Source of the DNA: Hyaloperonospora brassicae
Taxonomy: Eukaryota; Oomycota; Peronosporomycetes; Peronosporales; Peronosporaceae
NCBI GenBank assembly: GCA_947650285.1
Contig: CANTFL010001191.1
Location: 62,001 to 126,000, forward strand
DNA length: 64,000 nt
Direction of reading: 5' to 3'
Below the pieces are notes generated by a model that made no database searches, was not told the DNA's origin, and worked only from the letters and a program-made list of their open reading frames with translations. The position numbers and the translations under genes were made by a program. Position 1 is the first letter of the stretch; each line of letters opens with the position of its first letter. Shown piece by piece: positions 1-9,849 of this stretch.

Positions 1-592
1 TGATTAAACTTTCCATAATCGAAGTATCGATTGAGGTCAGACCACGATCAGTGGTCAAAGCACAGGGTGAGTCCTCGCCGAGCTGAATGCTTCAGTCACG
101 AGACTATCAGCGCGCTTCGTATGACGGTGGTAGTACTAGGATGTTGATCGCTCATTAAATTCATGGCCAATGAACGTTTGTCCAACATCCTGTGAAAGGT
201 AATCTTGTCTTGAATATTGCGAAGTGAGTCACTACCTACTGTCTCATACCGTCTGCTCAACTTTGATTTCTCCACCAAAATTTTGCTGCCTAGAATGGCA
301 TGGGTCCACGACGTCGGATCTCGATATTTTTACACATGGATGGAACCACACTATAACAGCATTGGGCGAATGATGACCTGTTCCTAGATCTATGGACGCC
401 TTATCGGCGGCGCGATGTATTCGTGGAGATGAGGTTTTTCAGCTTTGCTTTTGCACCACATACAGTTGTTACTAATGCGATACAATACGCAATGGAAAAG
501 GCCAGACCAAGAAATGCTTCCCTTTCTTGTAGGTGGCCTGATTGTGGTATCCCTTCACCAATCCTCTATCAACCAGTCACTAATGTGACGAA
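1..592. other. intergenic, no feature recognised
   Basis: No reading frame here has a recognisable domain or convincing codon use. The sequence is AT-leaning and resembles decayed transposon sea rather than a gene. Confidence 0.5.
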
Positions 593-1095
593 TGTTATAA
601 AGCGGGAGATGCAACGCGATGAGCCCATGACACGCCATTGACACCAAACAGGTCTCAAAGATTAGATTATCTTTGTATTTAGTATTCACCAATATACACC
701 TTACAAAGTAGATGCTGAAGGAAAATTGCTGTCGAAGATAATATTTGGCACTTCTCAACTCATTTCAAAGTGTAGGTCATTGTATTAATCAACTTCAACA
801 CACAATTGCTGCCAGACCCGTGCAATAGGTGGTGAGCACGTAGCTGCATTTGGGAGTTTGTTGTGTGATATAGTCAAGCAAGACATATGATGTGTATCGA
901 CATCTGTATATAAAACTTAGGAGACATTATATGTAGAATAGTGCCGTTCTACTTTCCTTTTCACTAAGCGTGTTCGTTTAGTAGACTCTCCTTCGTCTGC
1001 ACGAACGTTGTACATTAGGTACCGAGTCTCTTGCTTGGAATGTGATTATTGTAATCAGCTTGTACTGCGTCAGTGCAAGCTTTCAATGCCCGAAT
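593..1095 (+). repeat. decayed solo LTR, gypsy type (plus orientation)
   Basis: The stretch has the layout of the 5' LTR of element A at 20669-21135: a TGTTATAAAG-like start, a block with a gtgcaat-ggtggtgag motif, a TATA-like tract and then a block reading close to AGCGTGTTCGTTTAG, which recurs at about 21005-21020. No internal retrotransposon sequence flanks it, so it is most simply a solo LTR. Both ends are approximate and no target duplication could be read. Confidence 0.45.
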
Positions 1096-1722
1096 TCGAC
1101 GAATTGGTCAAAACATAAGCTTGAATCATCCAATAAATACCTTTAGTTGTACTTTGACGTTACCAAAACACATATCAGTATGTTTCCTACTTGCTCATTA
1201 CTTGTTGCGCGCTTTTTATGTTAATCTAAGGAATGATTGAATCCTATCGTTGATGATGTCAGCTCATGAGTGGAACATCGACATGGCATGTCCAACTTTA
1301 AATTAGCAGTTTACTTTGGCGTTATGTTGACATTCGCGATTACGATTATATAACGTTCACGACATATGCTTAACTAGTGACGCCGATAGAGTAAGTTTCG
1401 TCACAGTTTGGTCGCAGTGAAATGTGCCCTTGTCTCTATGCAGCAGTATAATTGCAGGACAATGACAAATGTGCACCAAGATAATCAAGGAACGATATGA
1501 ACGAGAAAACGAAATAAAAGTGCTTCAGACATTTCGATATTTTACTTCTGTGCGGTAGTATACACGTTAAACAACAATCTTACGTGTGATCAGGGATTTA
1601 GACGATTTACACACACGAGTTTTTTACATGCCCGAATATTTGAGAAATACATGTATTTTTATATTTTCGCACACATTTTGGATCGAAATGGATCGAAGTG
1701 AGCGTTCGAGGTGGTTGTGTGT
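1096..1722. other. intergenic, no feature recognised
   Basis: Between the two solo LTRs there is only AT-rich sequence without a credible coding region. Confidence 0.45.
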
Positions 1723-2165
1723 TGTAACGCAGTAGCCCGTTACATGATATTGTCATTGAGGCTAAAATGACAATACAGAATATCGCGTTGATTATTCTTT
1801 CAACAATATCACAGAGCATGGTGGTTTTGTTGAGATGACCAAAGGATCTACTCATTCGTTGATATCGTGGTGATTTCAACCCACCAATCGCTGCTGGACG
1901 CGCGCAATGGGTGGTGAGTAGACGTCATCATACGTTTAGTTAGATTAACATAATTAAGTTAGGGCAAACAGAGACACAAGATTGATAGGACTGAATTGTA
2001 TAAAATACCGGTTTTACTTTTACCAGAGACTAGAGTGTGAACTTAGTCTCCTTTCCCTCCTCTGTGTTGGTGCAACACTTAGCAGGGCCACTGACTATCA
2101 ATGTTGCCAGTGGAAGTGAGCTCCGTACTGGTGAACCAGCACGTTGTCACCAGTGCCCCGTTACA
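1723..2165 (+). repeat. solo LTR of the gypsy D family with 5-bp target duplication
   Basis: The segment starts TGTAACG and ends CCCCGTTACA. It aligns along its length with the reverse complement of the element D LTRs (32503-32894 and 40086-40474), including the block ending in CAACCCACCAATCG and the following CGCGCGCAATG-GTGGTGA block. It is flanked on both sides by TGTGT (1718-1722 and 2166-2170), which fits a 5-bp target duplication. No internal sequence is present, so this is a solo LTR left by recombination. Several stem-loops of the D LTR survive, for example ATTGTCAT paired with AATGACAAT near 1751, but others have decayed. Confidence 0.8.
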
Positions 2166-3045
2166 TGTGTTGTCCGAATGGTTTCTATATCCGCTGATCA
2201 ATTGGCTTTTACCATCAAAGTTGTTGACGAACAACTACCGCGCCACAGAATACAGACCTATGCGACGCAATCGTCATGATACTGTTCTATAACTCGCGAT
2301 ATTGACTACGTCGTGACTGTAGCGTACCTAACTGTCGCTATAGTTGATATTTCGATCGATCTACGAAGTGAAATGCCTATCGATCAATGATGACACGATA
2401 AAACTGCGCCGCTGCTCAACATCTTCTGTTGCTCAGACACAACATATTTCGTTCATGTCCTATCCCCGCTACATCTGTCCGAGCCTACTTCAGCCTCGCC
2501 GATTTCGCGCACCTAGCATCACGATAGAAAGCGACGACGGGGAATAGCAAACTCGCGTCTTCTTCAAGGACAGGTGGATTGAATACAAAAGCGATATCAT
2601 TCGAACAGTAATTGAGCTTAACCGAAAGTACGTCCACCCATTAGGTGTGGTGCCAAGTGACAGACGACGTGTTAAAACAATGTACACTCGACGCAGATGT
2701 GTCTTCTCTACCTGTTTCAAAGGCATTGAACCACTACCCATCAGTGTTTGCTCAATACTCAGATCAAGTATACAAAGCGCTTAAGGCATCGAAATGGTGT
2801 GCGACTACGAACCAAATTGCTGTCAGCTATCTGGTCATATATATGGCGACGGCCCACGTGCGAGAAGCTACTAGCTGAATTGATCAGGTAGAGCCGAAAA
2901 ATACAGAAAGTTCCGCCACCGATATACCATTGTTATGATTCTCGAAAGCCCACGGCATCACGTACGTATGTTGCCTTACGAAAGTACCATACACTCCGGC
3001 GAATCTCACTTGGCAACAAGAGACGAAAGGAATCGTTAGGTCGTC
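2166..3045. other. intergenic, no confident gene
   Basis: Short open frames occur, for example at 2645-2878 on the plus strand, but none begins with a clear ATG and recognisable domain. Part of the stretch may be the decayed upstream portion of the peptidase-like fragment that follows. Confidence 0.35.
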
Positions 3046-3468
3046 TTGCTTCGTTCTTCGTCCAGTCGAAGTTTGACACTTGCGGGCATTCATCAATGTA
3101 ACGAGCAGAAAGTCACCGACAGCATAGAAAGATGGGTCGGCTCTTGTTTTTCGAATACGTGGTCCCGAATAGAGTGTAATCCGTACCTATCGTCTACATC
3201 GTTACAACATGCTCGTACCGTTCAATTTGGTGACTATGGTGTCACATTCTGCATCTTTCCGGTACACTGGGATTGTGTGGTATGTAATTCTGCCACAATT
3301 TTACATGGTGTACTGCTTCAGATCCCGAGTAAAGCGTCACTACAAAAATGGGATTCACAAGTGGCTGTCGCGATAAGGGCTCTGCTGCAAAATGAAAAGG
3401 AATCAATCATGTATCTCCGTCGGTATTATTACCGGCACTTTGTCGATGAGAGTCATGTTCGGGGCTGA
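3046..3468 (+). pseudogene. possible Ulp1-like (C48) peptidase fragment
   Basis: A 140-residue open frame contains a hydrophobic strand followed by PVHWDCVVCN, which resembles the histidine box of Ulp1-type cysteine peptidases, where an HW pair follows a beta strand. Such domains are common in oomycete mobile elements. The frame does not start with ATG. I see no downstream catalytic Asp or Cys box in frame, so at best it is a broken copy. The assignment rests on one short motif and could be wrong. Confidence 0.25.
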
Positions 3469-5226
3469 GCAAATATGGATGACAAGTATAGTGATGGGTA
3501 ATCATCTACTTTTGGTGTTTACTCTCATTAAGTACTGTCGATGATAGCAATAGAACTATCATGACAGTGGAGAATCATGATTGGATCAGCAATCTTCAAG
3601 CTTGACGATGGCATTTTTGGCACTTTTGTCTGCTAATATTTCGCTGTCAAATCATCCACTTAAGTCACAAGTTTAATGCCGCAAGCGTCAACATGCCTGT
3701 CCTTACAGAGTGTGCGATTGTACGAGAGGTACTGATAGAACCCGAATTGGCAATCACTGAGATCCGTTCTAGTACAAACCGACATTCCAATATCAAGTGT
3801 CTTGTGAGGGTATGTACAACGGGTATAGCTGCCGAAATGCTTCTGCGAGCGCAGACTACTGCGAAATACGGAATAGCTAGTTGTGTCATGTGTAAACAAA
3901 ACCGCTGTTCGCGCGCGCAGAATGCATCGAGACTGCTCGCGCTCACGTGAATATTGCGACACAAGGTGCAGATCTAACGAATTGAACACACAAAGCAGTA
4001 GACATTCGACAGGTCAAGCGGTACAACTTTATAAATACGCAATGCTATCTTCGCATGCATCTGCTCAACAAGAGTGAGTCTTGACGTAAGAATAAGCAAC
4101 AGAACACTTGAAGTTGACGTGAAGATTTCGCTCATTGTGTTGCAAACATTCACAAGGTGCTCAGCAGCGGTTGCTTTGTAGATCGCAGCAACTTCCTTCT
4201 GAGCATGGCACTAGCGCTCTCTTCCTAAGTCGTATCAGCTCACGCCGACAAGCTAAGAATTTCTGCAGCTCAAAGTATACAAGGGCTTTGGCTGAATCGA
4301 CATAGCTGTGTAGTGCTGCGGTGTCACCGTTCAGACCCGACTTTATCGTGCCAGCCCTTGCAGATACAAGTGAAAAGCATCCATAAGGAGAATCCGCACA
4401 TCCACTATCGGATCATAGTGCAGTAGTCTCAGCTCTTGTAAGTCTGCTGGAGGACTGACAAGGGCAATAGATATGTGTACAGCTCCAAAGTGTCAGTACA
4501 TGACGTGGGCAACGATTAATAGCAACTTTTCGCACTCACTCACCCGATACACGACAGCCGAATGATCGATTATCTGCTTCGTCGCAAGCACTTGTGCATC
4601 ATACCCGTGAGCAACGTTCGGTCGTCATTTCAATCAGCAGAATGGATCGTGTTGCTGTCGTTGCCAGTAGAAACATTGATGTGCTTGTCGTCCAGCAGCC
4701 TCGTCGTGCTGCAACACTAGCGAAGCAGCAAAGGCGATCGAAGCTGCCTGTCCGAGGCTTTGAGTGCCTCGAGGTGTGTGCTTTGTGTATGCTTTTATTC
4801 GTCGCGCCCACCTGGTTCACGACAGCTGCAGCTGGAGAACCATATTGTGCCGAACATGGGATACATAATGTACTGCAGGGGCCGGAAGTAAGACCGAACG
4901 ACCACGTGGGCGGCCACATCGAATACATTGTCGGTGACAGCTGTACGCAATCTTTGCAAACCATCTCCAGTGTTCCCCTCTGCAAAAGACTGTTAGCAGC
5001 TCAAACCTCACTACGAAGTAGACGACAGACGACGAGGGACGGAGCGACGGACAATCTGCAAAGCTTCTACTAAAGGGCCTCGTGCTTGCTACAAACCGCG
5101 AGCTCGGCCCTACCTTTGTACTAGGGGTTGACCAGTCAGACGACACCGTGTCCTTTGCAGCATCGATGTCGGTCACCCCCCGTCGTTTTTCCGCCTAGCG
5201 AGCGGCACGTCAGGGCGTGACTTTAC
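3469..5226. other. intergenic; one unassigned ORF at 4642-5073
   Basis: Most of this stretch has no coding signal. A plus-strand frame from ATG 4642 to 5073 (143 codons) includes a hydrophobic segment around residues 45-65 and five cysteines after it, but it matches no family I know and an opposite-strand frame is almost as long. It lies just downstream of the first FYVE-like gene, which is on the other strand. I do not call it a gene. Confidence 0.3.
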
Positions 5227-6522
5227 TTACCAATTGATTTTATCCGACGCCACTACATGTGCATCGAGCGACTTGGCTTCCAACAAACACTCGAGACAAA
5301 AGAGCATCTCTTTCTGCAGCACTTCGTTCCCCAGCGTCACGTACATCTTCCGCGTGATTGAGCATTTGCCGCAGAACGTCCGTTGACAGATGCGACAGGA
5401 GCCGCCGCTTTGGAGCGGTCGAAACAGCACGCGACACACGGCCCGCGTGCAATTCGTGCAAGTGTTGCTCGAGTGCCGGTACCACTGGGCGCCGCACTGG
5501 CTGCGGGTAGTGGACCGCCGCATCAAGTACGCGAGCTTGTGCGTGTACGCACACTCGATAATAAGTGCAAGGGCCATGAGCTTCTCGGCATAGGCAGCTG
5601 CGGCCATGTTCGCGGGCACACTGCCGTCCATTTCAATGAACGCGCGGGAAAAGACTTCGACCGTCCGGTGCGCCGTGTCGCCCCGCGGCGTCATGTTGCC
5701 AAACGTCTGGCACCCCGACATGTACCCTCGAATGGTGTGGGGGAGCCGCGGGAGGTCGATGACATCCGAGAGGTCGACCGATTGGCGAATCGCATAGGCC
5801 ACGACGTGGCCCTCGGCGTCTGTGGTCAAGCCCCCGGCTTCCAAGAAGACAAAGTCGCGCGCTTGACTAAAGCGGCCGTAGGGCTCAAGGCCCCACTTGA
5901 CCGCGGCGTACACCAGTGGGTCCTCTTGCGTGGGCAGCACGAGCTCCGCGAGCGGCCGCGCGTTGTCGAGCTCTGTCTTGAGGTGCGCCGCGCGCGTCTT
6001 GAACTGCACGTCCGTGTGGGCAATGAGGCCGAGCACGGCGTCTTCGGCCGTGCCGTCAATGACACCGGAGATCACGACCGCAGGGGGTCGCGCCGCGGGT
6101 TTCACGCTCGGGCAGAAGCGCCGCGGACGTCGCCCGGGACGGCTGCTACGACCACTGCCACTACCGCTACCGCCGCAGCCGCTGGACGACGACGACCCGA
6201 GACTCGGCAGCTGGTTGCGGTCCACCGAAGAGCTCGGCGAGCTCGAGCGAGAGGACGACGAGTCCATGTCGCACGTGTCGTCCAACGTCTGGTCCGGCGC
6301 GCCGTGCAACGCGCGACGCGAGCGGTACGCGCGGACGTCGTCAACCGTCTTGACGAGTTTCCACGCGCTCGTGTCGAGCTGGTGGCCGCCCGCGGCAAAG
6401 GCGCTGCGCAGCTCGAGCGTGGTCTCGATCAGCGCGTCGCGCTCGGCGAGGAGCGTGCGCTGGCGCTCGGGCGAGAGCGTGAACGCCGGCAGCGCGACGT
6501 GGTGCAAGTCGACGGGGGCCAT
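5227..6522 (-). CDS. START-like/FYVE-type zinc finger protein, paralogue 1
   Basis: A single uninterrupted frame of 431 codons. I start it at ATG 6522; the open frame runs 13 codons further upstream only from a TTG. Residues about 1-65 form a conserved helical N-terminus. A Ser/Gly/Arg-rich low-complexity linker follows (about 85-140), then a START-like region (about 145-330) containing YGRFSQARDFVFLEA. The C-terminus is cysteine-rich, with CTNC, SCRICQRTFCGKC and FCLEC spaced like the zinc ligands of a FYVE finger. The usual WxxD and RKHHCR signatures of canonical FYVE domains are not evident, so binding of phosphatidylinositol 3-phosphate is not assured. Oomycetes have large families combining START-like and FYVE regions, presumed to act at membranes. 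GC content is very high. A close paralogue lies upstream on the same strand. Confidence 0.85.
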   Translation of the reverse strand: MAPVDLHHVALPAFTLSPERQRTLLAERDALIETTLELRSAFAAGGHQLDTSAWKLVKTVDDVRAYRSRRALHGAPDQTLDDTCDMDSSSSRSSSPSSSVDRNQLPSLGSSSSSGCGGSGSGSGRSSRPGRRPRRFCPSVKPAARPPAVVISGVIDGTAEDAVLGLIAHTDVQFKTRAAHLKTELDNARPLAELVLPTQEDPLVYAAVKWGLEPYGRFSQARDFVFLEAGGLTTDAEGHVVAYAIRQSVDLSDVIDLPRLPHTIRGYMSGCQTFGNMTPRGDTAHRTVEVFSRAFIEMDGSVPANMAAAAYAEKLMALALIIECAYTHKLAYLMRRSTTRSQCGAQWYRHSSNTCTNCTRAVCRVLFRPLQSGGSCRICQRTFCGKCSITRKMYVTLGNEVLQKEMLFCLECLLEAKSLDAHVVASDKINW

Positions 6523-8634
6523 TGACTCCGGTCGCGTCGGGGCACGAGGGCGAGTGGCCAACGAGGACGACGTGTCAATGAGGCGGTGGGTCGAGCAATG
6601 AGGGACGCGTGAGAGGTGGCAATGGCGGTGGAGGGCGTTGTGGCAGTGGAGATAGTGGGGCGGAGGAGGGTATGCTGGTCGGGGTCGAGGTGCTTATGTG
6701 TGCGACGACGGACAACTCCTGCGAACGCTGCAGTGGATTTGGCTGCTGCTGAACAGCATGAGAAAGACGCAAGTGGGGGCAGCGCGCCCATCCATTGCGC
6801 TTATCGTGCCTAATGCTCCGGCTTACTCGATCTGCTTGTCAGTGGACAGCCCGCACGACCACACGCACACACACACACATGGGACGAGGTGGCATGCACA
6901 CAGAGCTCTCGTTACTCGCGAGGAGCGGGAACCCCACGCCGCCTCAGACCGAACAGGAGAACATTATCGCCACACCACTGGACGGATCTTCGCCACGAGG
7001 GGATGCGCGCGAGCGGCTACGCGTGCGGAGGGCGTCTCTCGGGTTCGATGAGATCGGCAGGCGGTGTACCTACCGCTTGGGAAACGAAATAGCGACGAGG
7101 CGGACAACGAGCTAACAACCGACGACAGGAGAGGATCAAGGACAGAACCGCATGAGATCCTGCGCCGCTGCGGGACGGACGGGCGCTTCCCGCAGTCGAA
7201 GCAGAGGCAGCGTGACGTTTGGACGAGAGAGACGTATCACGTACGCTGACGTTGTCACTTCGACAGTCGAGTCCCTCGTTGAAGAGCGCAGAGGTTCAGC
7301 GCCCGTTGCTTTGTCGCTGTACAGAGAGCCTCCGCACGTTGTTGCGTCCCTCGGTTTCGGTGAAGGGCCGCCGCCGCCGCCGCCGGTGCATCATCAGCGG
7401 TGCGCAAGGACGGGGCGAGCATCGGTGCGTGGATTCGTCGCGACCGATCTGCGTGACACATGTGCCGTAAACAAATCGAAGGCATCGGCCACCCGTCGTG
7501 GCTTCGGGCAACAGACTCCCGAGTCCCGCGTGGCGAACCACTAGACGGGACGGCACAAGTCGGCAGCAGCAGCGTCCCGAGTCAGGAACGTGGCGCGCGT
7601 TGCAATGGATGGGTGCGTCCGCAAAGAGCGCTCGTGTCCGTCCGTCGACGTCGGAACTCCTCCAAGCCCGCCCAAGGGCTCGAGCGCGACCGGAGTTGTT
7701 GTTGTTGCTGCTGCTGCTGCTGTTGTTGCTGCTGACAGAACATGCGCGAGCCTTCGGACCAGCTGCGGACACATGGGAGAAAGAGAGAGCGAGCGAGGCC
7801 GACCTGTCCATTTAGCCATGTAAGGGTTGCACGATGTCTGACAGTTCCTCAGCCTGGATGGCGGTCAACACCGATGCTCACAACGAGTCCGGTGGTCGCA
7901 TGGGATTGATCACGTTCGGTAGCGCTCTCGGGATTGTGCGGCTCTACTGCTGGAGCCGTTCTGCCTGACGTGCACCTCGCACCATATCAATTGCGGCCGC
8001 TCGGGCGACCGGTCATCGAACTAGTGCATTGGCCGGAGCCATGACGCGCGGCGCGGAGACGCCGACAGCCGTAAACTCTCTCCGTGTCAATGCCCACGAC
8101 ATACCCCATCACTTCGGCTCCCACGAGGGACATACTTCCCGCCGAAGAAGGGTGCATGTGATGAGGGGCGGACGCTCGGTGGGCTCGAGCTTGGCGGTGG
8201 AAATTTGGGAACGTCAGCTGTGATGACAAAAGGACTCGCGAAACCGAAGCGTCAGGCAGGACGTCCACTTGCGCCGGGCACTGGCTGCATGAACCTCTTG
8301 CCTGCACTACTCCTGCTCCTGCTTCATGTAGACGAAGTGAACGCCAGAGACAATCCCGCATCGAAGCGCTCGGGCACGTCGACATCACGTGATCGGCGTA
8401 GCACTCGCAGGTCAGAGAGCTGTTTGTGCGTACCCGGTGCATGAACGTACGTGCACGACGAGATCACGAACGAGTACTGTGGCTGCTCTCTCGTAGCATT
8501 GAACACGTCTCTCGCGATCTCTGCATATCTATATTAGTTACAGCCCCGTAGCTCGTCTCTCGGGAGTCTACCGTCTCGTTCGCCATACACACCCTGCGCT
8601 CGCTCGTTCCAGCCGTCTACGAGGACCACACGTG
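6523..8634. other. GC-rich intergenic region between FYVE paralogues, with microsatellites
   Basis: The spacer of about 2.1 kb has no frame I trust. It carries a CA repeat near 6859-6879, a CCG repeat near 7368-7386 and a TTG/CTG repeat near 7695-7733. The last creates long apparent Leu, Cys or Asn runs in overlapping frames on both strands. Promoter and 5' untranslated sequence of paralogue 1 must lie at the left end. Confidence 0.5.
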
Positions 8635-9849
8635 CTACCATCGCTGCTGGTCCGCGGCCACTTGTCGCGCCGAGAGGTGTTTCGCCTCGAGGAGGCACTC
8701 GAGACAAAAGAGCAGCGACTTCTGCACCACTTCACTGCCAATGCTGATCGAGATCTTTTTAGTCACTGCGCACTTGCCGCAGTACGCGCGCCGGCAGACC
8801 TGACACGCGCCGCCGCGATGGAGCAGCAACGTGCTCAATGTACACAGACTGTGCACACAGTTCGCACAGTGGTGCGTCACGCCGCCCGCGTGCGGGTGCC
8901 GGAGCGCCTGCCGCATCATCCACGTGAGCTTATACGCCGTTGCACTCTCGGCGGTGTTCACGAGCGCCAGGAGTTTATCGGCCAACGCTGCGGCCGCGAC
9001 GTTCACGGGCACGCCGCCGTCCAACTGGAGGAACGCGCGCGAGAACATCTCGACGGACCGGTGGCGCGCGCCGCCCGTGGACGTGTCCGTGTTGGCAAAC
9101 GTGTGGCACACGGACAAGTGGCCCCGCAGGACGTCGGGCGACCGCGGGAGCGCGAGTACGTCCGACAGGTCCGTGGACTGCCGGACGCTGTAGCCCACGA
9201 CGGCGCCGTCGGCGTCGGTCGTCGTGCCCGTGGCCTCGAGGAACACAAAGTCTCGCGGCTGACTAAAGCGGCCGTAGGTCTGTCGGCCCCATTTGACGCC
9301 AAGGAAGTCGAACGGCCGCGCGGCCGTCGGCCGGGCCAAGACGCACAGCAGACGCGCGTCCTCGAGCTCCGTGCCCAAGTACGAGTGCCGCATCATGCAG
9401 TGCTGCTCCGAGTGGGCCAGTAGGCCCAGCACGGCGTCTTCTTCCGTGCCGTCGACCGTGCCGGACAGCACGACGGCCGGCGGCCGGCCGGTCGGTTTCG
9501 ACCGCCTCCGGTCGCTCTCCAGACCGGCCGCACACGCGCTGCTGTGGGACGTGCACTTGGAGCTCGAGCTCGTCGACGACGACGTGGGCGACGTCGGAGA
9601 CGGCCGCAGCGGCGCCGACGTCTCGACGCCGTGCACCGCGCGACGCGAGCGGTACGCGCGCACGTCGTCCCGCGTGGCCACGAGCTTCCACGCCGACTTG
9701 TCGAGTTGGCGGCCGCTGGCTGCAAACGCCCGCCGCAGCTCGAGGGTGTTGTGCACGACGGCGTCGACCTCGGCGATCAAGGCCGCCTGCCGCTCGGGCG
9801 TGAGGTTTAGGACCGCGGGGATCACGTGCTGCAGCGTGTAGTTGCCCAT
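8635..9849 (-). CDS. START-like/FYVE-type zinc finger protein, paralogue 2
   Basis: A 404-residue frame starting at ATG 9849. It is collinear with paralogue 1: helical N-terminus with LTPERQ, an RAYRSRRA motif, a Ser/Thr-rich linker, a START-like region with YGRFSQPRDFVFLEA, and a C-terminal cysteine cluster (HHCANC, GACQVCRRAYCGKC, LLFCLECLLEAK). The two proteins diverge most in the linker and agree best in the START-like and zinc-finger regions, as expected for an old tandem duplication under constraint. As in paralogue 1, the canonical FYVE WxxD and RKHHCR signatures are not apparent. It is GC-rich and intronless. A GTAGCA-type microsatellite sits just upstream at about 9909-9946. Confidence 0.85.
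   Translation of the reverse strand: MGNYTLQHVIPAVLNLTPERQAALIAEVDAVVHNTLELRRAFAASGRQLDKSAWKLVATRDDVRAYRSRRAVHGVETSAPLRPSPTSPTSSSTSSSSKCTSHSSACAAGLESDRRRSKPTGRPPAVVLSGTVDGTEEDAVLGLLAHSEQHCMMRHSYLGTELEDARLLCVLARPTAARPFDFLGVKWGRQTYGRFSQPRDFVFLEATGTTTDADGAVVGYSVRQSTDLSDVLALPRSPDVLRGHLSVCHTFANTDTSTGGARHRSVEMFSRAFLQLDGGVPVNVAAAALADKLLALVNTAESATAYKLTWMMRQALRHPHAGGVTHHCANCVHSLCTLSTLLLHRGGACQVCRRAYCGKCAVTKKISISIGSEVVQKSLLFCLECLLEAKHLSARQVAADQQRW

Noticed and set aside
5383..6525. A 380-codon plus-strand frame
   Set aside because: It is exactly opposite the first FYVE-type gene, rich in Arg, His and Val, with no domain; a GC-rich antisense shadow.
7296..7811. Minus-strand frame with an Asn/Ser run
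   Set aside because: The run is made by the TTG/CTG microsatellite; every frame crossing it has a homopolymer, and no domain is present.
8289..8441. Short frame with a Leu-rich signal-like start
   Set aside because: Only 51 codons, basic low-complexity tail, no support from homology or context.
8632..9423. A 263-codon plus-strand frame
   Set aside because: Shadow of the second FYVE-type gene, with the same Arg/Val-rich composition.
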